A DNA stretch of 64,000 nucleotides from contig NZ_JAMZIK010000096.1 in assembly GCF_024178315.1 (NCBI RefSeq), positions 1-64,000 on the forward strand, given 5' to 3'. Within the stretch, counting starts at the first letter, position 1, and each line of letters starts with the position of its first letter. The DNA is from Siccirubricoccus soli. Lineage in GTDB: Bacteria > Pseudomonadota > Alphaproteobacteria > Acetobacterales > Acetobacteraceae. Positions 9,334 to 18,056 of the stretch are shown piece after piece. The position numbers were made by a program, and so were the translations under genes. Below the pieces are notes generated by a model. The model had not been told where the DNA came from. It was given only the letters and a program-made list of their open reading frames with translations, and made no database searches.

Positions 9334-10151
9334 GCGCGCCCGATCGCCCGAGCGGCAGCGAGGGCGTGAATCGGCCGCGCCAGCTACCGAACGCGCCCGA
9401 TCGTCCGGGCGATAGCGAGGGCCGGGATCGGCCGCGCCGGATCCTGCTCGAGGTCTCGGGGCTGGAGCGGCGGCTGGGGGAGGGGTTCCGGCTCAGCGTG
9501 CCGGAATTCGCCCTGGCGGAGGGCGACCGGGCGGCGGTGGTGGGGCCGTCCGGCGCCGGGAAATCCACCTTCCTCGCCCTGCTGGCCCTGGCGCTGAAGC
9601 CGGGCCGCGCCACGCGCTTCACCCTGCGCCGCGGCCCGGGCGGGGCGGCGGTGGATGCAGCGCATCTCTGGGCGCGGGGGGATGAGGCGGGGCTGGCGGC
9701 GCTGCGGGCGGCGGCCATCGGCTATGTGCCGCAGACGGCGGGGCTGCTGCCCTTCCTGACGCTCCGGCGGAACATCGCCCTGACGCAGGAGCTGGCCGGC
9801 CGACGGGATGCAGCGCTGATCGGGCGGCTGGCGGAGCGGCTGGAGATTGCCGGGGTGCTGGAGCGGCTGCCGGCGCAGGTCTCCGTCGGGCAGCGGCAAC
9901 GGGCAGCGGTGGCGCGGGCCCTGGCGCACCGCCCGGCCTTGGTGCTGGCGGATGAACCGACCGCCTCCGTCCATCCCAGCCAGGCGGATGAGATCCTGCG
10001 CCTGCTGCGCGACACGGCGGAGGAGGGGGCTGCGGTGCTGCTTTCCACCCATGACCTGCCGCGGGCCGAGGCGGCCGGGCTGGCCCTGCTGGGCTGCGTG
10101 CCGGAACCGGGGCCGATCCCCGCCTCCGTGCTGCGGCCGCTGGCGGCATGA
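9330..10151 (+). CDS. ABC transporter ATP-binding protein, MacB/LolD type
   Basis: A 273-residue ATPase. The GTG at 9330 overlaps the VWA gene stop (GTGA). The first ~36 codons are a tandem 57-bp repeat that codes for an unusual charged leader (APDRPSGSEG/APDRPGDSEG) before the ABC domain begins at ILLEVSGLERR. Walker A is GPSGAGKS; the signature is a degenerate SVGQRQR in place of LSGGQ; Walker B is ALVLADEPTA, followed by an H-loop STHD. This resembles the ATPases of the MacB/LolCDE/FtsE class and pairs with the FtsX-like permease at 10435. Together they probably work as a mechanotransmission or export unit and not as an importer; no binding protein is in the operon. Confidence 0.85.
   Translation: MSAPDRPSGSEGVNRPRQLPNAPDRPGDSEGRDRPRRILLEVSGLERRLGEGFRLSVPEFALAEGDRAAVVGPSGAGKSTFLALLALALKPGRATRFTLRRGPGGAAVDAAHLWARGDEAGLAALRAAAIGYVPQTAGLLPFLTLRRNIALTQELAGRRDAALIGRLAERLEIAGVLERLPAQVSVGQRQRAAVARALAHRPALVLADEPTASVHPSQADEILRLLRDTAEEGAAVLLSTHDLPRAEAAGLALLGCVPEPGPIPASVLRPLAA
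9335..9448 (+). repeat. Two tandem 57-bp repeats inside the ATPase gene
   Basis: Copies at 9335-9391 and 9392-9448 start with CGCGCCCGATCG and share a GATCGGCCGCGCC or GAATCGGCCGCGCC end, with several differences between them. The period is 19 codons, so the frame is kept. The core GCGTGAATCGG also occurs in the 69-bp repeats after hisG, which suggests a genome-wide repeat that became coding here. Confidence 0.7.
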
Positions 10152-10435
10152 GCGTGCATCCGGTGCAGGCAGGGAAGGCTGCGGTCGCTGCGCGTGGGCG
10201 GCGGTTCCGCCAGGCTCCGCCGGGGACCGGACCGGCCGCCGGCGCTCGTCGTGACATCGGAGGCCGAAGGATTGACCGGCTTGGCATGGCGGACCGGCGG
10301 AGGGCAGCCTGCCGGGTCTGCGGCATGCCGGTGGCCCCCCCGCCGGCCGAAAGGCCCCTGATCAGCCCCGCCGGGCGGAGTGGTGCGCCTTTCCGCCCGG
10401 GCCGGCCGCCTCGGGGCCAGGACGGGCAGGGGTGA
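10148..10435 (+). CDS. Possible small ORF between ATPase and permease genes (doubtful)
   Basis: This 95-codon frame starts with an ATG overlapping the ATPase stop (ATGA) and ends in a TGA overlapping the permease start, exactly as the coupled genes around it do. The product would be basic and Arg/Pro/Gly-rich with one CRVCG pair and no recognisable domain, and its third-codon-position GC is lower than in its neighbours. It may be only a 280-bp insertion that happens to stay open and keeps the permease gene coupled. I see no other gene in 10152-10431. Confidence 0.25.
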   Translation: MSVHPVQAGKAAVAARGRRFRQAPPGTGPAAGARRDIGGRRIDRLGMADRRRAACRVCGMPVAPPPAERPLISPAGRSGAPFRPGRPPRGQDGQG

Positions 10436-11628
10436 TGCTGCCGCTCCGCCTCGCCCTGGCCGATCTGCGCGGGGAGCTGCGCATGACGCTCTGCCAGGTG
10501 CTGGCCGTCGCCGCCATCCTGACGCCGCTGCTGGTGCTGGCCGGCCTCCGCGCCGGGGCGGTGGAGGGGATGCGCGCCGCCGTGCTGGAGGACCCGCTGG
10601 CGCGGGAGGTGATGTCCCTCGCCAGCCGGGAGTTCAGCCAGGACTGGCTGGCCGCCCTGGCGGCGCGGCCGGAGGTGCTGCACCTCTCCCCCCGCACCCG
10701 GCAGCTTGCCGCGACCCTGCTGCTGGAGACGCCGGATGGCGCGCGGCAGGTCTGGGCGCCGGTGGTGCCCTCCTCCCCTGGCGACCCGCTGCTGCCGGGG
10801 GGCGCGCCGGTCGCCGCTACCCAGGTGGTGCTCAGCGCGCCGCTGGCGGCCCGGCTGGGGCTGAAGGCGGGGGATGAGGTGGTGGGACGGCTCGGCCGCG
10901 GGGAGCGCGGCGCGGCGCCGGAGCGGCTGCGCGTGGCGCTGACCGTGCAGGAAGTGGCGCCCATCACCGCCTCGGACCGCGACGCCATCTTCGCCGCCCC
11001 GGCGCTGGCGGATGCGTTGGAGGACTGGTCCGAATTCCGGGCCGGGATGCCGGCGGAGGCGGGCGCACCGCCGCGCGCCGCGCCGCGCACCGGCTATGCC
11101 GGCTTCCGCCTCTACACGAAAAGGCTGGAGGATGTGCCGCCCCTGGTCACCGCGCTGCGCGCCGCCGGCATCGAGACCCGCTCCCGGGCCCAGGACATCG
11201 CCCCGATGCTGGCGATCGACGCGGCGCTGGGGCGGCTGCTGCTGGCCATTGCCGCGGTGGCGGGGAGTGGCCTCGTGCTCTCCCTCGGCGCCGGGCTCTG
11301 GGCGAATGTGGAGCGGAAGCGGGGGCTGCTGGCGGGGCTCCGGCTGATGGGGCTCGGGCGGGGCGGGGTGGTGCTGATGCCGGTTGCCCAGGCCGCCGCG
11401 CTGGCACTGGCCGGCGCGCTGCTGGCCGCAGGCCTGGCGCTGGCGGTGCAGGCGGGCATCAATGCCGGGCTCGGGGGCGTGCTGCTGGACCGGCCGCTAT
11501 CGCTGCTCGGTGCCGGCACCATCGGCCGCGGCATCGGCATCACGCTGCTGGCGGCCATCGGGGCCTCGGCGCTCGCGGCCTGGCAGGCAGCGCGGATCGA
11601 ACCCTATGAGGCGGTGAGGGGCGGATGA
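10435..11628 (+). CDS. FtsX-like ABC transporter permease
   Basis: A 397-residue membrane protein (a GTG one codon earlier is an alternative start). It has an N-terminal amphipathic segment and membrane span at ~20-42, an extracytoplasmic domain of ~200 residues, then three C-terminal spans (around GSGLVLSLGAGLWANV, VVLMPVAQAAALALAGALLA and GIGITLLAAIGASALAAWQA) ending in ARIEPYEAVRGG. This is the FtsX/MacB topology with the typical P-Y/EAxR tail. It pairs with the ATPase just upstream. Its stop overlaps the next ATG. Confidence 0.85.
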   Translation: MLPLRLALADLRGELRMTLCQVLAVAAILTPLLVLAGLRAGAVEGMRAAVLEDPLAREVMSLASREFSQDWLAALAARPEVLHLSPRTRQLAATLLLETPDGARQVWAPVVPSSPGDPLLPGGAPVAATQVVLSAPLAARLGLKAGDEVVGRLGRGERGAAPERLRVALTVQEVAPITASDRDAIFAAPALADALEDWSEFRAGMPAEAGAPPRAAPRTGYAGFRLYTKRLEDVPPLVTALRAAGIETRSRAQDIAPMLAIDAALGRLLLAIAAVAGSGLVLSLGAGLWANVERKRGLLAGLRLMGLGRGGVVLMPVAQAAALALAGALLAAGLALAVQAGINAGLGGVLLDRPLSLLGAGTIGRGIGITLLAAIGASALAAWQAARIEPYEAVRGG

Positions 11629-13172
11629 AGCGAGCGATCCTGGCGGGGCTGCTGGCCTGCTCCCCGGCCCTGGCCCAGGCCCCGGCGGCCTGGGAGACTC
11701 CGCGCTGGAACCCGCAGCCGGCGGAGGGCGACCTGGTGCTGCCCCTGCCCTGCGGCGGCCGCCTCGCGTTGCGGGAGGTGGTGGTGCCCGCCGGCAGCGG
11801 CCCGCTGGACGACAAGCGCGTGACGCTCGGCTCCCCGGAGCTGGAGCAGGGGCCGGCGGAGTTCCAGCACCCGGATTTCATCGCCGGCGGCTTCCGCGGC
11901 ACGGGTCCGGCGCGGCGCTTCTGGATCGGCAAGTACGAGGTGACGCGCGACCAGTATGCCGCCGTCATCGCCGCGCAATGCCCGCCGGCCAGCCCCGAGG
12001 GCCGGCGGCCCGCCGCCGATCTTTCCTGGTTCGACGCGCAAGCCTTCGTGGAAAAGCTGAACGCCTTCCTGCTGGCCAATGCGCGCGGCGCGCTGCCGAA
12101 GGAGGATGGCGCCATCGGCTATCTGCGCCTGCCGACCGAGGCGGAGTGGGAATACGCCGCCCGCGGCGGCGCGGCGGTGAGCGAGACGGAGTTCCTGGCG
12201 CCGCTGCCGCCCATGCCGGATGGCGATGCCGAGGCCTACATCATGGCCGGCAGCCGCCGCACCGGCGGGCGGGCCCAGGCGGTGGGGCAGTTGAAGCCCA
12301 ACCCGCTGGGCTTGCACGACATGCTGGGCAATGTGGCGGAGATGGTGCTGGAGCCCTACCGGATGAACCGGGTGGGGCGGCCGCATGGCCATGCCGGCGG
12401 CTTCGTGCTGCGCGGCGGCTATTACGGCAGCCCGATCGACGAGCTGCGCAGCAGCCTGCGGGAGGAGATGCCGCCCTTCGACGCGACGACGGGTCGCGCC
12501 ACCCGCACGCCGCAGGCGGGATTCCGCCTGGTGCTGTCCGTGACGGCCACCACCAGCCTGGCGCAGACCGAGGAGGTGAAGCGCGCCTTCCTGGCGGAAG
12601 CCAACAGCCGGCAGCAGGATGTCGCGCGGTCCGCCGACGACCCGCAGGCGGCGCTGGCGTTGCTGCGGCGAACGGTGCAGGACCCGGCGCAGCAGGCGGC
12701 GATCCGCCGGGTGGAGGCGCAGCTTGCCAGCGATGCCCGCGCCCGCGGCGAGCAGCAGCGGGAGATCGTGCGGGCGCAGATCGAGAGCCTGGCCGGGCTC
12801 GCGGCCTCGGCACGCGATGTCGCGCTGCGGGCGACCCTGATCGAGAGGAACTCGGCCGAACGGGAGCGGGAGCAGAACCAGGCCGCCATCGCCGAGCTGC
12901 GCCGCATCCGCGGATCGGTGATCGACATCTATGCCACGACGATGCGGCGGACCGCCGAGGGCGCGCCGCGCAGCGTGGTGGTCGAACAGGTCGCCCTGGT
13001 GCGGCAGGACCTGCAGCGGCGCAACCTGCCGCGCTTCGGCATCTATATCGACATGATCGACCGCCACATCCGGGACAGCCAGCTCGGCCGCAGCCCCGCC
13101 GCACCGGCCATTTCCGCGGACATGGACCGGGCGGTGGAGGAAGGGATCCGCAATCTGCGGCAGGGAAGGTAG
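11625..13172 (+). CDS. Secreted SUMF1/formylglycine-generating-enzyme-fold protein with C-terminal coiled coil
   Basis: A 515-residue protein starting at an ATG overlapping the permease stop. The signal peptide is MKRAILAGLLACSPALAQ. A SUMF1-type domain spans about 55-305 with hallmark strings RFWIGKYEVTRDQY, LPTEAEWEYAARGG (169-182), GLHDMLGNVAEMV and RGGYYG, ending QAGFRLVLS. There is no cysteine between RGGYYG and the domain end, where true formylglycine-generating enzymes carry their catalytic pair, so a binding role is more likely than catalysis. Residues ~310-500 are a long charged helical region likely to form a coiled coil. This is the last gene of the operon. Confidence 0.85.
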   Translation: MKRAILAGLLACSPALAQAPAAWETPRWNPQPAEGDLVLPLPCGGRLALREVVVPAGSGPLDDKRVTLGSPELEQGPAEFQHPDFIAGGFRGTGPARRFWIGKYEVTRDQYAAVIAAQCPPASPEGRRPAADLSWFDAQAFVEKLNAFLLANARGALPKEDGAIGYLRLPTEAEWEYAARGGAAVSETEFLAPLPPMPDGDAEAYIMAGSRRTGGRAQAVGQLKPNPLGLHDMLGNVAEMVLEPYRMNRVGRPHGHAGGFVLRGGYYGSPIDELRSSLREEMPPFDATTGRATRTPQAGFRLVLSVTATTSLAQTEEVKRAFLAEANSRQQDVARSADDPQAALALLRRTVQDPAQQAAIRRVEAQLASDARARGEQQREIVRAQIESLAGLAASARDVALRATLIERNSAEREREQNQAAIAELRRIRGSVIDIYATTMRRTAEGAPRSVVVEQVALVRQDLQRRNLPRFGIYIDMIDRHIRDSQLGRSPAAPAISADMDRAVEEGIRNLRQGR

Positions 13173-13311
13173 CCCCCTGTCGGGGAAGGACGGTCCCGGC
13201 TGGCCAGCTCGGGCGCCCCAGGCTTCGCGCCGCCCGCCCTGGCGGCCGAGGCGCTACGGCACCTCTGGCCTGCGGCGGGAGACGGCAGTGCCCGTCACCC
13301 GCCTGCACGGC

Positions 13312-13330
13312 GCGCCGGGTATCCCGGCGC
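13312..13330. terminator. Hairpin between convergent operons
   Basis: A perfect inverted repeat GCGCCGGG-TAT-CCCGGCGC lies between the convergent SUMF1-protein gene and korB. It has no T-run, so it is a candidate bidirectional hairpin barrier only. Confidence 0.35.
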
Positions 13331-13342
13331 CGTCTCGCCGCG

Positions 13343-14398
13343 TTACCGCAGCGCGGCGTTCAGCTTCTCCAGCGCCGCCTTGCCCGGCACCAGCGCCGAA
13401 TCGTCCAGCCGGTTCAGCGGCGTCGGCACGGTGTTGAGGTTGCTGTGCAAATCCTGCGGATCGGGGTCGATATAGAGCAGGCCGGTGACGATCTCGCCCG
13501 CCGCCTTGCGCTCATGCAGGTGGTTCATGGCGCCGATGCGGTCGGTCGGGTCGTATTCCGCATGCAGCTTGCGCAGCCGCAGGACGGAGCCGTCATGCTG
13601 CTCCACCTCCCGCACCTCGCCCGGGGCGTACTCCGCGGTGATGGCGCTGCGGCCCGGGAAGACGTCGAGGAAGTTCATCGCCTCGTTGTGCTCGCGCACG
13701 AAGTCGTAGCTCTTGGTGGAGCCTTCGTGGTTGTTGAAGGCGACGCAGGGGCTGATGCAGTCGATGAAGGCGGGACCCGGATGCCGCAGCGCCCCCTTGA
13801 TGAGGGGCACGAGCTGCGCCTTGTCGCCGGAGAAGCTGCGGGCGACATAGGTGGCGCCGAGCTGCAGCGCGATGCCGATGAGGTCGATCGCCTCGTCGGT
13901 GTTCACCGTGCCCTTCTTGGCCTTGGAGCCCTTGTCCGAGGTGGCGGAGAACTGCCCCTTGGTCAGCCCGTACACGCCGTTGTTCTCGACGATGTAGGTC
14001 ATGTTGACGCCGCGGCGGATGCTGTGCGCGAACTGGCCGAAGCCGATGGAGGCGCTGTCGCCGTCGCCGGAGACGCCGAGATAGATCAGGTCCCGGTTGG
14101 CGAGGTTGGCGCCGGTCAGCACCGAGGGCATCCGGCCATGCACGGAGTTGAAGCCGTGCGAGGCGCCGAGGAAGTAGTCCGGCGTCTTGGAGGAACAGCC
14201 GATGCCGGAGAGCTTGGCCACGCGATGCGGCTCGATCTCCAGCTCGAAGCAGGCCTGGATGATGGCGGCGCTGATGCTGTCATGGCCGCAGCCGGCGCAG
14301 AGGGTGCTGATCGCCCCCTCATAGTCGCGCCGGGTGAAGCCGAGCGCATTCACCGGCAGCTTCGGGTGATGCAGCTTGGGCTTGGGCAGGAAGCTCAT
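13343..14398 (-). CDS. korB: 2-oxoacid:ferredoxin oxidoreductase, beta subunit
   Basis: A 351-residue TPP-binding subunit. The thiamine diphosphate motif is GDGDSASIG followed by the distal ENN (VENNGVYG). Cysteines for the [4Fe-4S] cluster appear in CAGCGHD near residue 34 and in SGIGCSSK. It is probably the 2-oxoglutarate-type enzyme (KorB), which turns 2-oxoglutarate, CoA and oxidised ferredoxin into succinyl-CoA and CO2; a pyruvate enzyme cannot be fully excluded. The start overlaps the stop of korA (ATGA). Confidence 0.88.
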   Translation of the reverse strand: MSFLPKPKLHHPKLPVNALGFTRRDYEGAISTLCAGCGHDSISAAIIQACFELEIEPHRVAKLSGIGCSSKTPDYFLGASHGFNSVHGRMPSVLTGANLANRDLIYLGVSGDGDSASIGFGQFAHSIRRGVNMTYIVENNGVYGLTKGQFSATSDKGSKAKKGTVNTDEAIDLIGIALQLGATYVARSFSGDKAQLVPLIKGALRHPGPAFIDCISPCVAFNNHEGSTKSYDFVREHNEAMNFLDVFPGRSAITAEYAPGEVREVEQHDGSVLRLRKLHAEYDPTDRIGAMNHLHERKAAGEIVTGLLYIDPDPQDLHSNLNTVPTPLNRLDDSALVPGKAALEKLNAALR

Positions 14399-16218
14399 TC
14401 GGCGGCTCCGGCGAAGGGCAGGATGTTGAGGCCCGGCAGCGCCTCGGCGATCGCGCCGCGGATGAAGCGGGCGGTGATCGGCGTGCCGTCATAATGCAGG
14501 ATGGGGACGAGGCGGGCCGGGGCGATGCTCAGCTCGTTCATCAGCAGGGTGCGGAGCTGGGCGTCGCGGTTCTGCTCCACGACGAAGACCTTGTCGTGCC
14601 GGGCAATGAAATCGGCCACGTCGTCATGGAAGGGGAAGGCGCGGATGCGCATGGCGTCCAGATGCACCCCTTCCGCCTCCAGGGCCGAGAGCGCTTCCTT
14701 CATGGCCGCGGAGGAGCTGCCGTAATAGAGCACGCCGGTGCGGCTGGGCTGCGAGGCCGGGCGTTCCACCGGACGCGGCACCAGCCCCTTCGCCGTCTCG
14801 AACTTCTTCAGCAGGCGCTGCATGTTGTCCACATAGGCGGCACCCACCTCGGTGTATTTCGCGAAGCGGTCGCGGGAGGTGCCGCGGGTGAAGAAGGCGC
14901 CCTTGCTGGGATGCGTGCCCGGATAGGTGCGGAAGGGGATGCCGTCCCCGTCCACATCGAGGTAGCGGCCGAATTGGGTGCCGGCTTCCAGCGCCTCCGC
15001 CGTCATCACCTTGCCGCGGTCCAGCTTGCGGCTGTCATCCCACTGGAAGGGCTCGCACAGCCAGTCATTCATGCCGATGTCGAGGTCGAGCAGCACGAAG
15101 ACCGGCTGCTGCAGCCGGTCCGCCAGGTCGAAGGCATCGGCGCCGAAGGCGAAGCATTCATGCGGATCCTCGGGGAACAGCACGATATGCTTGGTATCGC
15201 CATGGCTGGCATAGGCCGCCGCCAGCACGTCGGATTGCTGGGTGCGCGTCGGCATGCCGGTGGAGGGGCCGGCCCGCTGCACATCGAAGATGACGGCGGG
15301 GATTTCCGCGAAATAGGCGAGGCCGACGAATTCCTGCATCAGCGAGATGCCGGGGCCGGAGGTGGCGGTGAAGGCCCGCGCCCCGTTCCAGGCGGCGCCG
15401 ATGACGATGCCGATGGAGGCCAGCTCGTCCTCCGCCTGGATGATGGCGTAGCGCTTCTGCCCGGTCTCCGTCTCCGTGCGGAAGCGCTTCGCATAGCGCT
15501 CGAAACCCTCGGCCAGCGAGGTGGAGGGGGTGATGGGATACCAGGCGCAGACCGTGGCGCCGCCATAGACGGCGCCGAGCCCGGCCGCGCTGTTGCCATC
15601 CACATAGATGCGGTGGCCGACCATATCGGCGCGTTCCAGCTTCAGGGCGATGGGGCAGGAGAGATTCGCCAGCGCCCAGTCGCGGCCCATGTGGAAGGCC
15701 TCGCTGTTCGGCTTGGCCAGCCTTTCCTTGCCCTTGTACTGCTCGGCCAGGAGCTGCTCGATCACCGAGGGCTCGATTTCCAGCAGGGCGGAGAGCACGC
15801 CGACATACATGATGTTCTTGAGGAGCTGGCGCTGCCGCGCATCCGTGTAGGCGGCGTTGCACATCTCGGTCAGCGGCACGCCGATGACCTGGATGTCCTC
15901 CCGGAAGCGGGAGCGCGGCATGGGGCGCGTGCTGTCATAGAGCAGGTAGCCGCCGGGATCGATCTCGGCCAGGTCGCGGTCCCAGGTCTGCGGGTTCATC
16001 GCGACCATGAGGTCCACGCCGCCGCGCCGGCCGAGATGGCCTTCGCCGGAGACGCGCACCTCGAACCAGGTCGGCAGGCCCTGGATGTTGCTCGGGAAGA
16101 TGTTGCGCGACGCGATGGGGATGCCCATGCGCAGGATCGACTTGGCGAAGAGCTGGTTGGCGCTGGCCGAGCCCGAGCCGTTCACGTTGGCGAATTTGAC
16201 GACGAAGTCGTTGACCAT
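14395..16218 (-). CDS. korA: 2-oxoacid:ferredoxin oxidoreductase, fused gamma-alpha subunit
   Basis: A 607-residue protein in the layout of KorA enzymes with the gamma domain fused in front of the alpha domain. The ATG at 16218 (MVNDFVVKFANVNGSGSAS) has GGAGGGGG 8 nt upstream. In-frame ATGs at 16242 and 16269 are poorly placed; the latter would overlap the upstream gene. The gamma part runs to about residue 190 (SNIQGLPTWFEVR), and the alpha part has WYPITPSTSLAEG and SGPGISLMQEFVGLAYFAEIP. It forms the catalytic complex with the korB product. Confidence 0.88.
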   Translation of the reverse strand: MVNDFVVKFANVNGSGSASANQLFAKSILRMGIPIASRNIFPSNIQGLPTWFEVRVSGEGHLGRRGGVDLMVAMNPQTWDRDLAEIDPGGYLLYDSTRPMPRSRFREDIQVIGVPLTEMCNAAYTDARQRQLLKNIMYVGVLSALLEIEPSVIEQLLAEQYKGKERLAKPNSEAFHMGRDWALANLSCPIALKLERADMVGHRIYVDGNSAAGLGAVYGGATVCAWYPITPSTSLAEGFERYAKRFRTETETGQKRYAIIQAEDELASIGIVIGAAWNGARAFTATSGPGISLMQEFVGLAYFAEIPAVIFDVQRAGPSTGMPTRTQQSDVLAAAYASHGDTKHIVLFPEDPHECFAFGADAFDLADRLQQPVFVLLDLDIGMNDWLCEPFQWDDSRKLDRGKVMTAEALEAGTQFGRYLDVDGDGIPFRTYPGTHPSKGAFFTRGTSRDRFAKYTEVGAAYVDNMQRLLKKFETAKGLVPRPVERPASQPSRTGVLYYGSSSAAMKEALSALEAEGVHLDAMRIRAFPFHDDVADFIARHDKVFVVEQNRDAQLRTLLMNELSIAPARLVPILHYDGTPITARFIRGAIAEALPGLNILPFAGAAE

Positions 16219-16253
16219 GGCGGCCGCCCCCTCCGTGCTCATTCCCTCGGCAC

Positions 16254-18056
16254 TCACTGGGCCTGGCATGCGGCCACCCTCCCGGCATAGGGCTTCGCGG
16301 TCTCGAGGAAGAATTTCTGCATGTCCCAGGCCCCGGTCGGGCAGCGCTCCGCGCACATGCCGCAATGCAGGCAGACATCCTCGTCCTTCACCATGACGCG
16401 GCCGGTCTTGAGACCGTCCTGCACATAGAGCGGCTGGTCGAGGTTCAGCGCCGGGACCCGCAGCCGCTCCCGCAGCTCCTGCTCCTCGCCATCCGCGGTG
16501 AAGGTGATGCAGTCCACCGGGCAGATATCGACGCAGGCGTCGCATTCGATGCAGAGGCTGGTGGTGAACACCGTCTGCACGTCGCAATTCAGGCAGCGCT
16601 GGGCTTCCTTGTAGGCCAGCTCCCGGTCGTAGCCGAGCTCGACCTCCGTCCGGATGTCGCGCAGCGCCACCTCATGTTCCGCGTGGGGCACCTTGAAGCG
16701 GAGGTCGAGCGAGACGCCGCTGTCGTAGCTCCACTCATGGATGCCCATCTTCTGGCTGGACATCACCACCTCGGGCGGCGGGCGCTCGCCCACATCCAGG
16801 CCGCGGCAATAGCGGTCGATGGAGACCGCCGCCTCATGCCCATGCGCCACGGCCCAGATGATGTTCTTCGGGCCGAAGGCGGCATCGCCGCCGAAGAAGA
16901 CGTTGGGGATGCTGCTCTGCAGCGTCTTCTCGTTCAGGGCAGGCAGGCCCCAGCGGTCGAATTCAAGGCCGAGATCGCGCTCGATCCAGGGGAAGGCATT
17001 CTCCTGGCCGATCGCCACCAGCACGTCATCGGCCTCGATGGTCACGTCCGGCTCACCGGTCGGGACCAGGGTGCGGCGGCCCTTGGCGTCGCGCTCCGCC
17101 TTCACCTTCTCGAACACCATGCCGGTCAGCTTGCCGCCCTGGTGCAGCACTTCCTTCGGCACCAGGTAGTTGAGGATGGGGATGCCCTCGTTCATGGCAT
17201 CCTCCTTCTCCCACGGGCTCGCCTTCATCTCCTCGAAGCCGGAGCGGACGACGACCGTCACCTGCTCGCCGCCGAGGCGCCGGGCGGAGCGGCAGCAATC
17301 CATCGCGGTGTTGCCGCCGCCGAGGACGATGACGCGCTTCCCGATGCTCTCGATATGGCCGAAGGAGACGGAGGAAAGCCAGTCGATGCCGATATGGATG
17401 TTCGCCGCGGCTTCCTTGCGGCCCGGCACGTCCAGGTCGCGGCCGCGCGGCGCGCCGGAGCCGATGAAGACCGCATCGTAGCCGGCATCCAGCAGGGCGC
17501 GCAGGCTCTCCACCCGCTGGCCGAAATGCGTGGTCACGCCGCCGCGCTCGGTGATGTAGCCCACCTCCTCGTCGATGACGGATTCCGGCAGGCGGAAGCG
17601 GGGGATCTGGCTGCGGATGAAGCCGCCGCCCTTTTTCTCCCCGTCGAAGACATGCACCTCATAGCCCATCGGGGCGAGGTCGCGGGCCACCGTCAGGCTG
17701 GCCGGGCCGGCGCCGACGCAGGCGATGCGCTTGCCGTTCCGCACCGCGGGGATGGGCGGCAGCCGCGCCTGGATATCCTCCTTGTTGTCGGCCGCCACGC
17801 GCTTCAGCCGGCAGATCGCCACCGGCTCCTCCTCCACCCGGCCGCGGCGGCAGGCCGGCTCGCAGGGCCGGTCGCAGGTGCGGCCGAGGATGCCGGGGAA
17901 GACGTTGGAGTGCCAATTGACCATGTAGGCGTCGCTGTACCGCCCCGCGGCGATCAGCCGGATGTATTCGGGCACCGGCGTATGCGCCGGGCAGGCCCAC
18001 TGGCAGTCGACGACCTTGTGGAAGGTGTCGGGATTGCTGATGTCGGTCGGCGTCAC
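16254..18056 (-). CDS. GltD-like FAD/NAD(P) oxidoreductase with C-terminal 2x[4Fe-4S] ferredoxin domain
   Basis: A 600-residue protein. The N terminus carries the GltD-type cysteine cluster (CQWACPAH at 18, CDRPCEPACRRG), then an FAD Rossmann motif (CVGAGPASL), a second dinucleotide fold (VLGGGNTAMD) and the GltD-family FFGGDAAFGP. The last ~120 residues add two [4Fe-4S] ferredoxin motifs (CIECDACVDICP and CLHCGMCAERCP). It is the first gene of the minus-strand operon with korA and korB, 35 nt before the chosen korA start. It probably passes electrons between the oxidoreductase and NAD(P)H. Partner assignment is inferred from gene order. Confidence 0.85.
   Translation of the reverse strand: MTPTDISNPDTFHKVVDCQWACPAHTPVPEYIRLIAAGRYSDAYMVNWHSNVFPGILGRTCDRPCEPACRRGRVEEEPVAICRLKRVAADNKEDIQARLPPIPAVRNGKRIACVGAGPASLTVARDLAPMGYEVHVFDGEKKGGGFIRSQIPRFRLPESVIDEEVGYITERGGVTTHFGQRVESLRALLDAGYDAVFIGSGAPRGRDLDVPGRKEAAANIHIGIDWLSSVSFGHIESIGKRVIVLGGGNTAMDCCRSARRLGGEQVTVVVRSGFEEMKASPWEKEDAMNEGIPILNYLVPKEVLHQGGKLTGMVFEKVKAERDAKGRRTLVPTGEPDVTIEADDVLVAIGQENAFPWIERDLGLEFDRWGLPALNEKTLQSSIPNVFFGGDAAFGPKNIIWAVAHGHEAAVSIDRYCRGLDVGERPPPEVVMSSQKMGIHEWSYDSGVSLDLRFKVPHAEHEVALRDIRTEVELGYDRELAYKEAQRCLNCDVQTVFTTSLCIECDACVDICPVDCITFTADGEEQELRERLRVPALNLDQPLYVQDGLKTGRVMVKDEDVCLHCGMCAERCPTGAWDMQKFFLETAKPYAGRVAACQAQ

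Noticed and set aside
1..13172. Type VI secretion or other known secretion system
   Set aside because: No Tss, Hcp, VgrG, secretin or pilus-type gene is seen; VWA and SUMF1 domains alone do not define such a system.
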